DNA from: Phaeobacter bryozoorum
GTDB lineage: Bacteria > Pseudomonadota > Alphaproteobacteria > Rhodobacterales > Rhodobacteraceae
DNA length: 64,000 nt
NCBI RefSeq assembly: GCF_041893525.1
Contig: NZ_CP169068.1
Reading direction: 5' to 3' (one strand)
Shown here: positions 43,900-53,282 of the stretch, piece by piece
How positions within the stretch are numbered: the stretch's first letter is position 1
Layout: each line of letters begins with the position of its first letter
Notes under the pieces: model-generated
The model's input: the letters and a program-made list of their open reading frames with translations, nothing else
Database searches by the model: none
What the model was told of the DNA's origin: nothing
Made by a program: the position numbers and the translations under genes

Positions 43900-45081
43900 T
43901 CAGGAGACGGCGGAGGTCTGCGCAGACAAACGATCCAACACTGCGCGGGCCGCGCGCAGACCGGGGTCTTCGCCCCCCTCGCCCAGCCGCTCCATCGTGA
44001 TCGCCATGGCAGAGGATTGCGCGGTAGGCGCCGCCTTGACCTTGATCAGCGCCTTGGCGATAGCCTCCGGCGTACACTCAGGGCCGAGGCATTCCGGCAC
44101 CACGCGTGTATCGCTGACCAGATTGACCAGCGTGACGGTGTCAATCAACGCCATGCGCCGCATGATATGCCAGGTGAGCCACTGGAATTTATAGGCAATC
44201 ACCATTGGGGTGCGCGCCGCCGCCAGCTCCAGCGAGACCGTACCAGAAGCCGCAAGCGCCAGATCCGCCGCCGCAAAAGCCGCGCGTTTATGCGCCTTGG
44301 CCACTTCACCGTCCAGCGTATTGGGGTCGATCACCACCGCGGTATCCGACCATTCCGCAAGATGGCTGCGCACCAGATCGGCAACCGGAGCTGCGGCCGG
44401 CACCACGATCCGATACTCCGGGTGGCTGTCCTGAAACTGTTTCAGGGCTGCACCGAATACCGGCGCCAGACGTATCACCTCAGAGCGCCGCGATCCCGGC
44501 AGCGCCAGAATGCAGGGCGCCTCCTCCAGCTGGTACTGGCTGCGAAAGGCGGCAATCTCCTCCGCCGTGGCCTGTGGCTCCCCCACAACGGGGTGGCCAA
44601 CGAAATCACACTCCATGCCAGCCGCTTCCATATAGGGCGGCTCAAACGGCAGCAGCGCCAGCACATGATCGATGACCTTGGCCATCTTCTCCGCCCGCTT
44701 GGGGCGCCAGGCCCAGACCGATGGCGCCACATAATGTACCGTGCGAATACTGCTGGCTTCTTTCACCAATGCGGCGACCCGTAGGGAGAAATCCGGGCTG
44801 TCGATGGTGATCATCACATCCGGCTTCATGTCCAGAACCGCCTCTGCGGTTTCGCGAATGCGGCGCTTCAGCTGGCGGTATTTCGGCAGCACCTCGGCCA
44901 GCCCCATGACCGACAGTTCCGACATATCGAAGCGCGACTTTAGGCCTTGTTCAGCCATCAGCGCGCCGCCAACCCCCTCAAAGATGATATCCGGGCAGAG
45001 CTGCCGCAGACCTGCCATCAGCGCACCGCCAAGGCGGTCCCCAGAAGGCTCGCCTGCGAGGATGAACACCCGTAGGCTCAT
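43900..45081 (-). CDS. lpxB: Lipid-A-disaccharide synthase
   Basis: Joins UDP-2,3-diacylglucosamine and lipid X. 393 residues. N-terminal FILAGEPSGDRLGG, PDVMITIDSPDFSLRVA, and HYVAPSVWAWRPKRAEKM, then the C-terminal LPGSRRSEV and SGTVSLELAAARTPMVIAYK. ATG overlaps the lpxI stop by 4 bases. Last gene of the envelope cluster. Confidence 0.94.
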   Translation of the reverse strand: MSLRVFILAGEPSGDRLGGALMAGLRQLCPDIIFEGVGGALMAEQGLKSRFDMSELSVMGLAEVLPKYRQLKRRIRETAEAVLDMKPDVMITIDSPDFSLRVAALVKEASSIRTVHYVAPSVWAWRPKRAEKMAKVIDHVLALLPFEPPYMEAAGMECDFVGHPVVGEPQATAEEIAAFRSQYQLEEAPCILALPGSRRSEVIRLAPVFGAALKQFQDSHPEYRIVVPAAAPVADLVRSHLAEWSDTAVVIDPNTLDGEVAKAHKRAAFAAADLALAASGTVSLELAAARTPMVIAYKFQWLTWHIMRRMALIDTVTLVNLVSDTRVVPECLGPECTPEAIAKALIKVKAAPTAQSSAMAITMERLGEGGEDPGLRAARAVLDRLSAQTSAVS

Positions 45082-45866
45082 GCGCTGCGCAGCCAGAGAA
45101 ACAGCCCGAGCCGATTGCAGGTGGCCACCACCTCATCCTGATCGAGCACGATAACACCGCCTGCCTCCAGCACGATCCCCGACAGCCCAGCCTTGGCCGC
45201 CAGCTCAACCGTCTGCACGCCAATCGTGGGCAGATCCGCGCGGCGGTCCTGTCCGGGTTTGGGCGCCTTGAACAGCAGACCTCCGGTGCCGTCAGGCCGG
45301 TTCTGCAACGCCGTCAGCATCCAGTCGGTGCCAAAGAGGTTCTCGACCGCAATCGCCTGTCCGCGCCGCACCGCGCAGGACTGGCCGACATCGGCGCGGC
45401 ACATGGCCTCGACAACCTCTGCGCCGCGTTCTGCATCGCGCCGGTCCAATTCGCCGGGCTGCACCTCGGTCGGGATGCCCTCGGCCATCACCAGATCCGG
45501 TGCTACCTCATGGGCGGCGCGCACGCACATGCCCGCCTGCTCAAAAAGGCCGATGATGGCGCGCAATGCCCCGTCGTCACCTGCGGCAATCGCCCCCTGC
45601 AGAATCGGAACCAGCGGCATGGTCTCGGCATCAATCTGCGATGGATCAATGGCCGGGCGGCGCACAGCGCCCGCCAGGCAGATCTCGCGCACGCCGCTGG
45701 CCGACAGGCGCGCGATAAAGCTGCCGAGCTGTTCCAGGCGAAAGGTCAGCTCCGGCTCAATGTGATCGGGCTCGGAGCCGCGCATGGCACAGACCAGCGG
45801 CCGGTCGGACAGGCGCGCGGCCAGTTCGGCAGGCAGTGCGCCCTGCCCTGCAATCAATGCCAGCAT
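45078..45866 (-). CDS. lpxI: UDP-2,3-diacylglucosamine pyrophosphatase LpxI
   Basis: Produces lipid X; the alphaproteobacterial replacement for LpxH. 262 residues of the DUF1009/LpxI family: MLALIAGQGALPAELA, QLGSFIARLSASGVREICLAGAV (in parts), GDDGALRAII, DVGQSCAVRRGQAIAVE and RADLPTIGVQTVELAAKAGLSGIVLEAGG (in parts). No LpxH-type metallophosphoesterase motif is present. Lies between lpxA and lpxB, as in Caulobacter. Confidence 0.93.
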   Translation of the reverse strand: MLALIAGQGALPAELAARLSDRPLVCAMRGSEPDHIEPELTFRLEQLGSFIARLSASGVREICLAGAVRRPAIDPSQIDAETMPLVPILQGAIAAGDDGALRAIIGLFEQAGMCVRAAHEVAPDLVMAEGIPTEVQPGELDRRDAERGAEVVEAMCRADVGQSCAVRRGQAIAVENLFGTDWMLTALQNRPDGTGGLLFKAPKPGQDRRADLPTIGVQTVELAAKAGLSGIVLEAGGVIVLDQDEVVATCNRLGLFLWLRSA

Positions 45867-45870
45867 GGTC

Positions 45871-46665
45871 TCAGCCTCCCGGCGTCAGGAAAGAGCGGTC
45901 ACTCTCGCCGGTAATGAAATCAACGATTTCCTGCACGTATTCGCTGTCGCTCTCTGCGCCAAGACGGCGCGCGCGCTCCTGAAACGTGCCCTCGCCCTGG
46001 GCCAGCATCTGAAAGGCCGCGCGCAGCGCGGTGATATCCGCACGCTGCACGCCCCGGCGTTTCAGGCCGACAAGGTTCAGCCCGTCCAGCTCACCGCGCG
46101 GCGCCTGCACCAGCCCGTAGGGAATCACATCATTGGTCACCATGGTGACCGCGCCGACAATGGCGCCGTGACCGATGCGCACCCATTGGTGAATGCCGGA
46201 CAGGCCGCCGATGATGACGTCATCTTCCAGCACGCAGTGGCCCGCAACCGCAGCGGAATTCACCACGATCACACGATCTCCGATCTGCGCATCATGGGCG
46301 ATGTGGCAACCGGCCATGAACAAGCCGTCATCACCGATCCGCGTGATCCCGCCGCCGCCTTCGGTGCCGGCATTCACCGTCACATGCTCTCGGATGCGGT
46401 TGCGCTTGCCGATCACGGTCTTGCAGCGCTCGCCCTTGAACTTCAGATCCTGCGGAATCTCGCCCAGCACGGCAAAGGAGAACACCGTGGTATCCTCTCC
46501 GATCTCGGTATCTCCGGTGACGACCACATGGGATTTCAGCTCAACCCGGTCGCCGAGCACGACCTCAGGGCCAATCAGGCAGAACGGTCCAATGACGCAA
46601 TCGGCGCCAATCTTCGCCCCTTCTTCGACCACCGCGCTGGGATGGATCCGGGTCATCTGTGTCAA
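45871..46665 (-). CDS. lpxA: UDP-N-acetylglucosamine acyltransferase
   Basis: First step of lipid A synthesis. 264 residues with the left-handed beta-helix hexapeptide repeats (for example IGADCVIGPFCLIGPEVVLG). Catalytic His in the AHDAQIGD segment. The start overlaps the fabZ stop by 4 bases. Confidence 0.95.
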   Translation of the reverse strand: MTQMTRIHPSAVVEEGAKIGADCVIGPFCLIGPEVVLGDRVELKSHVVVTGDTEIGEDTTVFSFAVLGEIPQDLKFKGERCKTVIGKRNRIREHVTVNAGTEGGGGITRIGDDGLFMAGCHIAHDAQIGDRVIVVNSAAVAGHCVLEDDVIIGGLSGIHQWVRIGHGAIVGAVTMVTNDVIPYGLVQAPRGELDGLNLVGLKRRGVQRADITALRAAFQMLAQGEGTFQERARRLGAESDSEYVQEIVDFITGESDRSFLTPGG

Positions 46666-47126
46666 TCCTTCTGCACGTCGATCATGGCCGAGAACTCGGC
46701 CTCCGCCGCAGTCTCACCATTGACGGTTGCAACACCCTTGAACTTGAAGATCTTGCCACCGGGCTTGCCCCTTGTGGTCTCCACCCGCATCTCCAGCACA
46801 TCGCCGGGGATCACCTTGCGGCGGAATTTGCATTTGTCGATGTTCATGAAATAGATCAGCAGCTCGGTGTCGATCATATCCATGCCTACGCCCAGCATCA
46901 CGCCCGCAGTCTGTGCCATCGCCTCGACGATGGTGACGCCCGGCATAATCGGCGTGCCCGGGAAATGGCCCTGGAAATGCGGTTCGTTCATGGTGACGTT
47001 CTTGATCCCGCAGGCCGAGGAATAGCCGTCGATCTCGACCACCTTGTCGACCAGCAGAAACGGGTAGCGATGCGGCAGGATCCGCTGGATCAGGTGAATG
47101 TCGGCGCTTTTCAGCTCGGTTGTCAT
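46662..47126 (-). CDS. fabZ: 3-hydroxyacyl-[acyl-carrier-protein] dehydratase FabZ
   Basis: Fatty acid elongation dehydratase. 154 residues, hotdog fold. ILPHRYPFLLVDKVVEI and HFQGHFPGTPIMPGVTIVEAMAQ contain the catalytic His and Glu. Its usual neighbour lpxD is not between it and ompH; only 137 bases separate them. Confidence 0.95.
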   Translation of the reverse strand: MTTELKSADIHLIQRILPHRYPFLLVDKVVEIDGYSSACGIKNVTMNEPHFQGHFPGTPIMPGVTIVEAMAQTAGVMLGVGMDMIDTELLIYFMNIDKCKFRRKVIPGDVLEMRVETTRGKPGGKIFKFKGVATVNGETAAEAEFSAMIDVQKD

Positions 47127-47263
47127 TGCGGTTTCCCCGTTTTCTGAATGTTAGGTATGTCCTAGCAACTGCCCACAGCTTCGGCAAGCGGCAGACCCGG
47201 CGATGGCTGCACGGTCGGCGCCCTGCCTCCGCCTGAGGCAATCGCCAGCCGGGCGCGGTAAGC

Positions 47264-47914
47264 CTATTCGCCGGTGGCCTCGGGCAGGCTCTCACGCCCG
47301 TCGCCGAGCACTTCGTTCACCCGCGCGATCGCCAGATCGGTGACATCCGCGGCATCTGCGCTCAGAAACACGCTGGCGTGTTCCAGAATGGCTCCAGCCC
47401 CGGCTTCCAACATGATCTGTTGCAGCACAGGCAGCGAAGCGGTGAAGAAATCACGCCGTGCATCTTCGCCGATCTGATTGATATCGCGCAGTTTCTGATC
47501 CTGTTGACGACGGGTTTCCTGCACCTTTTTGTCAAAAGCATCGGCCAGCGCGCGAAACGCCGCAGGATCCATGCTGCTGCGACGCTCGGTCAGCTCAAGT
47601 TCCTCTGCACGCAGCTCCGCCTCGATCCGGCGGTTTTCGGCCGTCAGGACCGCACCCTCGGCATCCAGTTCCTGGGAAACACGCTGACCAAAGGCGCTCT
47701 CGGCATAGAGCCGCTCGGACTGGATGGTCAGCAGCCCGGTCTGCGGTGCGCCCAGCTGCAATGTCTCGCCAAAGGCAAAGCCCGCCCCCGGTAATGCCGT
47801 CTCCTGCGCCATCGCAGGCAGCACCAGCAGCGGCAGCATCGCAAGCCCGCGCACAAAAGGCGCCAGCATCTCAGCCAGCGCCCCCGTGTGCCGTGTGTCC
47901 ACAGCTCGTGTCAT
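47264..47914 (-). CDS. OmpH/Skp family periplasmic chaperone
   Basis: 216 residues. An N-terminal signal-like hydrophobic region (LAMLPLLVLPAMAQ, cleavage after AMA) is followed by ILTIQSERLYAES-type start of the Skp fold and long charged helices (residues about 80-150, rich in Glu, Arg and Gln) that form the coiled-coil arms. It escorts outer-membrane proteins to BamA. It begins 5 bases after the bamA stop. Confidence 0.85.
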   Translation of the reverse strand: MTRAVDTRHTGALAEMLAPFVRGLAMLPLLVLPAMAQETALPGAGFAFGETLQLGAPQTGLLTIQSERLYAESAFGQRVSQELDAEGAVLTAENRRIEAELRAEELELTERRSSMDPAAFRALADAFDKKVQETRRQQDQKLRDINQIGEDARRDFFTASLPVLQQIMLEAGAGAILEHASVFLSADAADVTDLAIARVNEVLGDGRESLPEATGE

Positions 47915-47919
47915 TGCGA

Positions 47920-50316
47920 TCAGAACCGCGCCTGCAACGTCAAATCAAAGCTCTGCTCTTGGTCGAAGTCTTCTTTCTTCAGCGCCTTGGAGAAATTGAA
48001 CCGCAAAGGACCAAATCCGGTTGTCCACAACAGCGAGAAGCCGACCACATGACGGTACGACCCGCCGCGCCCGACAATATTGCCGCCCGCCGCGCCGGTA
48101 TCGGCATTGTTCAGACCCCAGAGGTTGCCCACATCATAGAACAGACCGCCTCGCAGGCCGATCTCTTCCGGCAGGCCCAGCGGGAATTCCGCATCAAAGC
48201 GGGCCGCCGCGTAATAGTTGCCGCCGAGGAAGTCGTTATAGGTCCCGCCTGCGCCATTGGGCGACTGGTCCCGTGGACCGATACCACCCGGTTCAAAACC
48301 ACGCAGGATATTGGGCGACAGGACAAACCGATCAATGGAGCGGCTGAAGCCATCCCCCTGCCAGGCAAAGGCGCCTGCCTCGATCGTTGCCCGCAATGTC
48401 ACCTCTTCGTTGAAGACACGACGCTGGGCGATGATCTTTGCGGTGGTGCGCAGATATTCGGAATCCCCGCCAAGCCCGGCATAATCGGCCCCAACCTGGA
48501 ACAGATAGCCCGAATTCGGATCCAGTCCGTTCAGGCGGCTGTCAACAGTATAGGTAAAGCCGATGGAACTGGCGTTGATCGCACCCTGGTTGATCTCGCT
48601 TCGAACCACAGGACCGGCCAGCGGGATCCCGGCGGAATCATCACCACGGGTGATCATCTCATCCTCATCCCAGGTGTACCGGATCTGAAGGCTGCTGTTT
48701 TCCGAGGTTTGGAAGGTCAGCGCGGGCGAGAAGAACGCACGTTTGGTGTCGTAAAGCGCAAAGCTGGAATCCGTCTCAGACAGACCCAGATCCAGATCAA
48801 GACGCAGGTCGCGCCCCAGAAGATAGGGCTCGGTGAAGCCAAGCGTGTATTCCTCGGCGTCCTGAGCGGTCGAGATGTTGAACGACAGGCGCTGCCCCCG
48901 ACCAAGGAAGTTGTTCTCCGACAGGCCGATGCTGAGACCGAAGCCGTCGTTGACCGAGTAGGCACCACCAAGGCTCAGTGCACCCGTCGGCTTTTCCTCG
49001 ACGTCCACATCGACAACCACCTCACCGGCGCTGCTGCCTTCGCGCACGTCCACCTCGGCGGTTTCAAAGAACCCCAGCGCACGGATGCGTTCAGCGCTTT
49101 CGCGGATTTCGCGCGGATTGAACGGGTCGCCCTCGACGGTGCGGAACTGCTGACGGATCACCCGGTCCAGCGTGGTTGTGTTGCCTTCGATGTCGATCCG
49201 CTCAACGAACACGCGCGGGCCACGGGTCAGCACAAAATCCACGTCCAGCGTCAGCTCGCGATCATTGCGGCTGATCCGCGGCTCGGCCCGCAGGAAATCA
49301 ATCCCCTTGCGGATCGCATATGTTTCCAGGCGCCGGATGGCATTTTCCACCACGCTCGGCGAATAGGTTACCCCGGGGCGGACCCTCAGAACCTTGCGGA
49401 ACTCATCGGCGTCAGCTTCCGACATCTCGCTGGTGACCGAGATTTCGCCAAACTCGAACTTCTGGCCCTCGCTGATATCCACCACCAGGAAGGCGGCGTC
49501 GCGTTCTTCGGTTACCTCGGCATTGGTGCTGTTGATACGCACGTCAACATAGCCGCGCGACAGGTAGAAATCGCGCAGCACCTGCTTGTCGAATTCCAGA
49601 CGGTCCTCGATCAGCGTATCGGCGCGGATGAAGGTGCGCAGCAGACCGGCCTGTTTGGTCTCCAGCACGCGGCGCAGACGACGATCGGAATAGACGCGGT
49701 TGCCGATGAAGGACACGCGCTCGACCTCGATGGTGTCACCTTCGGAGATTTCGAACACCAGATCGACACGGTTGTCGCTGCGCCGGATGATGCGCGGTGT
49801 CACGGTTGTGGCCAGACGTCCCTGTGCACCATAGGCTTCGGCCAGATTGGAGGCATCACGCTCGGCGACCGTGGGGTTGAATACCCGGCGCGGCGCCGAT
49901 TCGATCAGCTCGGCCATGGCATCGTCCTTGATGCGGCGATTGCCTTCAAAGCTGATCTTGTTGATGGTCGGAAATTCGGTGACCTTGATCACCAGCGTAT
50001 TGCCCTGCGGAACAATCTCGACGCTTTCGAATACGCCGCTGTCCAGAATGCGCTGATAGGCATCGTTGAGCTGCCCGGCGCTCACCGATTTGCCCCGCTC
50101 AATGCCGGTATAGGCCACAATTGTTGAGGTCTGGATGCGTTGATTGCCCTCGACCTGAACGTTTGTGAAACTATAGCTCTGCGCCACCGCGAACTCTGGC
50201 GTCAGGACAAATCCCAAGGCAACAGCCAGCGCTACAGCAGATGCGTTTCTATACAAAATATGGGCACCTAATTTGCGCCCCCCACAGGATCTACCTGTGT
50301 GCTTCCCCCGAACCAT
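47920..50316 (-). CDS. bamA: Outer membrane protein assembly factor BamA
   Basis: Essential insertase of outer-membrane beta-barrels. 798 residues: signal peptide (cleavage near FAVAQ-SYSF), five POTRA domains (about 45-440), then the barrel with GDDSAGIPLAGPVVR, the VRGF-like segment LRGFEPGGIGPRD, and C-terminal aromatic QARF. The start is uncertain: ATG at 50316 has no ribosome-binding site, while TTG at 50256 has AGGTG upstream and still leaves a full signal peptide. Confidence 0.93.
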   Translation of the reverse strand: MVRGKHTGRSCGGRKLGAHILYRNASAVALAVALGFVLTPEFAVAQSYSFTNVQVEGNQRIQTSTIVAYTGIERGKSVSAGQLNDAYQRILDSGVFESVEIVPQGNTLVIKVTEFPTINKISFEGNRRIKDDAMAELIESAPRRVFNPTVAERDASNLAEAYGAQGRLATTVTPRIIRRSDNRVDLVFEISEGDTIEVERVSFIGNRVYSDRRLRRVLETKQAGLLRTFIRADTLIEDRLEFDKQVLRDFYLSRGYVDVRINSTNAEVTEERDAAFLVVDISEGQKFEFGEISVTSEMSEADADEFRKVLRVRPGVTYSPSVVENAIRRLETYAIRKGIDFLRAEPRISRNDRELTLDVDFVLTRGPRVFVERIDIEGNTTTLDRVIRQQFRTVEGDPFNPREIRESAERIRALGFFETAEVDVREGSSAGEVVVDVDVEEKPTGALSLGGAYSVNDGFGLSIGLSENNFLGRGQRLSFNISTAQDAEEYTLGFTEPYLLGRDLRLDLDLGLSETDSSFALYDTKRAFFSPALTFQTSENSSLQIRYTWDEDEMITRGDDSAGIPLAGPVVRSEINQGAINASSIGFTYTVDSRLNGLDPNSGYLFQVGADYAGLGGDSEYLRTTAKIIAQRRVFNEEVTLRATIEAGAFAWQGDGFSRSIDRFVLSPNILRGFEPGGIGPRDQSPNGAGGTYNDFLGGNYYAAARFDAEFPLGLPEEIGLRGGLFYDVGNLWGLNNADTGAAGGNIVGRGGSYRHVVGFSLLWTTGFGPLRFNFSKALKKEDFDQEQSFDLTLQARF

Positions 50317-50377
50317 CAGTCAAAACCCGATTTTTTTACAGCTTAATCCGTGCGTATCGGGTTTATCAGCGCTTGTC

Positions 50378-50416
50378 AAAAACAACAAAAAGGCGCGCGG
50401 GATGACCCCACGCGCC
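50378..50416 (-). terminator. Terminator of the 41-residue peptide gene upstream of bamA
   Basis: Minus-strand stem GGCGCGTGGG / CCCGCGCGCC (one T-G pair) with loop GTCAT, then TTTTTGTTGTTTTT. Confidence 0.9.
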
Positions 50417-50441
50417 AGATTGCTTGCAACAGGTTGAAAAC

Positions 50442-50567
50442 TCAGAGACTGCCGATCCAGGCCCCGGCCACCAGCGCTCCCAAAATCGTCGCCACAGACA
50501 TGGCGCGGTCCCAGTTCAGGCGCATAAAAAGACCCAATCCCGTATTGGTAATATGCAGGCTGCTCAT
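50442..50567 (-). CDS. Small (41-residue) membrane peptide between rseP and bamA
   Basis: MSSLHITNTGLGLFMRLNWD, then a hydrophobic C-terminal half (AMSVATILGALVAGAWIGSL). A GGGAGAG ribosome-binding site lies 8 bases before the ATG and a strong terminator follows 26 bases after the stop, so this is an independently ended small gene within the envelope cluster. The amphipathic N-terminal half and single helix suggest an inner-membrane peptide. No family is recognised. Confidence 0.65.
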   Translation of the reverse strand: MSSLHITNTGLGLFMRLNWDRAMSVATILGALVAGAWIGSL

Positions 50568-50755
50568 GGCGTCCACTCTCCCGTTTATCTAAAAAAAGAT
50601 CCCACATCCGCCACAACCGCGCCGCGATCTGCGGCACCGCTGCCCACCGGCGGCTTACCAAAGGATTAACAGGGGAATGTGGCGACAGTTTGGCGCGCCC
50701 TGCTGCTGCGGGATCTGCCGACCAGCCGGATCGTGGCCGGTCGGCAAGAAAGCGC

Positions 50756-52105
50756 CTAGCAGAAGATATCGTTGAAAAGCGCAAACATCATCAGGCTGAG
50801 GATGGCGGAGATACCAACCGCCATCAGTACCCGCATCACCGCATCATTCGGCGGCTTACCGGTCACCGCCTCATAGGCGTAGAACATCAGATGCCCGCCA
50901 TCCAGCGCCGGGATCGGGAACAGGTTCAGCAGGCCAACGGCAGTGGAGAGCACGGCGATAAACCGAATGAAGCTGGCCGCCCCCTGGCTTGCCATCGCAC
51001 CAGAGGTCTCGGCAATGCCAATCGGACCCGACAGGTTGCAGGTGCTGATCGCACCGGTGATCATATGTTTCAGCCCGGAAAGCGACATTTCGACCACGCC
51101 CCAGACCTGCGCCGCGCCACCGCCAAGCGCCTCTCCAAGGCCCAGGCTCTCGGTCGCAGGCTCAAACGCCAGACCACCGACAATGCCCATACGCCAGCGG
51201 GTGGCAAAGCCGCCATCCGCCTGCGGCTCATCCACACGGCGGGGCGCCAGAGCCATCTCGAACTCTTCGCCAGCGCGCCAGACCTTCAGCAGCAACACCT
51301 TGCCCTCGGCGCTTTCAACCGCACGTTTCAGCTGGTCAAAGGCAAAGATCGGCGCGCCATCCACGGCGGTGATCACATCGCCCGGCTGCAGGTCGATGTC
51401 AGACGCGGCACTGCGCGGTGCCACGCCACGCACATGCGGCGGCCAGGGATACGGTCCTTCGACCTCGGTCTGCTGGCCGTCGCGCAGCACGGTATAGGTT
51501 AGCGGCTGCTGTTCCGGCACCGCATCGCGGAAGGCCGCAAAGGCAGTGTTATCCTCCAGCGAGGGAACATCGACACCGTTGATCTGCAACAGCGCGTCAC
51601 CTTCGCGCAGGCCGGTTTGCAGCCCCGGCAGCGGCACCAGCCGCTCCACCGTCAGCGGATCGCGCATGGTGCCCTGCACCATGAAAACACCGGCAAAAAT
51701 CAGCGCGGACATGATGAAGTTGAACACCGGCCCCGCCGCGACGGTGGCCGCCCGCGCCCAAAGCGGCGCGCCGTGCATCGTGCGCCGCAGCGCCACCGGA
51801 TCAGCCGCCGCATCCGCCATTGCCGCGCTATCCTTGCCCGAGGCCGCATCCGCATCACCAAGGAACTTCACGTAGCCACCAAACGGCAGCAGCGCCACCT
51901 GCCAGCGGGTGCCGCGCTTGTCCACCCGCGAAAACAGCACCGGACCGAATCCCAGCGAGAAGACCTCGGCATGGATCCCGGACCAGCGCCCGACGATGTA
52001 ATGGCCATATTCATGCACAGCCACGATCACCGACAGGGCCACCACAAAGCTGGCAATCACATAGAGATACCCGCCAAACTGCGGAAGAAAGGAGACGAGA
52101 TCCAA
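50756..52105 (-). CDS. rseP: Site-2 metalloprotease RseP
   Basis: Inner-membrane zinc protease that cuts anti-sigma factors and remnant signal peptides. 449 residues. Zinc motif HEYGH at 31-35 in the first membrane segment, two PDZ-type regions (LREGDALLQINGVDVPSL and DLQPGDVITAVDGAPI), and LFPIPALDGGHLMFY with the third zinc-ligand region. Follows dxr by 4 bases. Confidence 0.95.
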   Translation of the reverse strand: MDLVSFLPQFGGYLYVIASFVVALSVIVAVHEYGHYIVGRWSGIHAEVFSLGFGPVLFSRVDKRGTRWQVALLPFGGYVKFLGDADAASGKDSAAMADAAADPVALRRTMHGAPLWARAATVAAGPVFNFIMSALIFAGVFMVQGTMRDPLTVERLVPLPGLQTGLREGDALLQINGVDVPSLEDNTAFAAFRDAVPEQQPLTYTVLRDGQQTEVEGPYPWPPHVRGVAPRSAASDIDLQPGDVITAVDGAPIFAFDQLKRAVESAEGKVLLLKVWRAGEEFEMALAPRRVDEPQADGGFATRWRMGIVGGLAFEPATESLGLGEALGGGAAQVWGVVEMSLSGLKHMITGAISTCNLSGPIGIAETSGAMASQGAASFIRFIAVLSTAVGLLNLFPIPALDGGHLMFYAYEAVTGKPPNDAVMRVLMAVGISAILSLMMFALFNDIFC

Positions 52106-52109
52106 GGGC

Positions 52110-53282
52110 TTACCTTACATATTTCAAAATTTCATTGTCGGCGTCCATACGGGCGAGATGGTCGGTCCGGCGCACCGTATCAAGTGTCATTGCCTCATCT
52201 AGCCCGCGATCTGCACTGTCAAATTGATCCAGCACCCGCGCCACCACTTCGGCCATGTCCAGAAAGCCGATGCGCCCGGCGATGAAATGATCCAGCGCCC
52301 GTTCCTTGGCGGCATTGAACACCGCCCCCATCAGCCCGCCCCGCGCCATCACATCATAGGCCAGCCGCAATGCCGGATAGCGCGCGGGATCAGGCGCCCG
52401 AAACGTCAGCTGCGCCAGCCGCGCCAGATCCAGCCGCTCCACAGGCAGCTCGCGCCGTTCGGGCCAATGCAGCGCATAACCAATGGCATGGCGCATATCC
52501 GGCGCGCCGAGATGCGCCATCAGCGCACCGTCGCGAAAACCGACCAGCGCGTGAACGATGGATTCAGGATGCACCACCACTTCGATCTGGTCTGGATCGA
52601 CGCGAAAAAACTCACGGGTCTCAATGACTTCCAGCGCCTTGTTGAACATGGACGCACTGTCGATAGTGATCCGCTGGCCCATGTCCCAATTGGGATGCGA
52701 GGAGGCCTGTGCCACCGTGGCGGTCTTCAGCTGCTCCAGCGGCCAGTCGCGAAACGCCCCGCCAGAGGCGGTGATCACCACACGTTCCACCGCCGCGATG
52801 TCTTCACCGACCAGCCCCTGAAACACCGCCGAATGTTCGCTGTCCACGGGCAGGAGCCGCGCATTATGGCTGCGGGCGGTCTCCAGCAGCAGCGCTCCGG
52901 CGCAAACCAGCAATTCCTTATTCGCCAGCGACAAAGTCGCGCCCTGCTTCAGCGCCTCGAGCCCCGGAGCAAGGCCAGCCGCGCCGACAATCGCCGACAT
53001 GACCCAATCCGCAGGTCGCGACGCCGCCTCGACCAGCGCCGCCTGCCCGGCGGCCGCCACGATGCCCGAACCGTCCAGGGCGGCCCGCAGCTCCGGCAGC
53101 TTGTCATCATAGGCGGTCACGGCGATATCGGCACGCAGCGCTCTGGCATCCTGTGCCAGCTGGGCAATATTGGCGCCACCGGTCAGCGCCACCACATTGT
53201 AGTCACCGGGGGCCCGCCGGATCAGGTCAATCGTATTCTGACCAATGGACCCGGTGGCCCCGAAAATCGAGATCTTGCGCAT
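52110..53282 (-). CDS. dxr: 1-deoxy-D-xylulose 5-phosphate reductoisomerase
   Basis: Second step of the MEP pathway. 390 residues. NADPH site GATGSIGQNT at 8-17, LANKELLVCAGALL, PVDSEHSAVFQ with the metal-binding acids, and WDMGQRITIDSASMFNK. ATG shares its A with the cdsA stop (TGATG). A start at 53309 is possible but is not conserved. Confidence 0.95.
   Translation of the reverse strand: MRKISIFGATGSIGQNTIDLIRRAPGDYNVVALTGGANIAQLAQDARALRADIAVTAYDDKLPELRAALDGSGIVAAAGQAALVEAASRPADWVMSAIVGAAGLAPGLEALKQGATLSLANKELLVCAGALLLETARSHNARLLPVDSEHSAVFQGLVGEDIAAVERVVITASGGAFRDWPLEQLKTATVAQASSHPNWDMGQRITIDSASMFNKALEVIETREFFRVDPDQIEVVVHPESIVHALVGFRDGALMAHLGAPDMRHAIGYALHWPERRELPVERLDLARLAQLTFRAPDPARYPALRLAYDVMARGGLMGAVFNAAKERALDHFIAGRIGFLDMAEVVARVLDQFDSADRGLDEAMTLDTVRRTDHLARMDADNEILKYVR

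Noticed and set aside
47746..50127. 793-codon open frame on the plus strand opposite bamA
   Set aside because: Codon pattern and lack of any motif show it is a shadow of bamA on the other strand.
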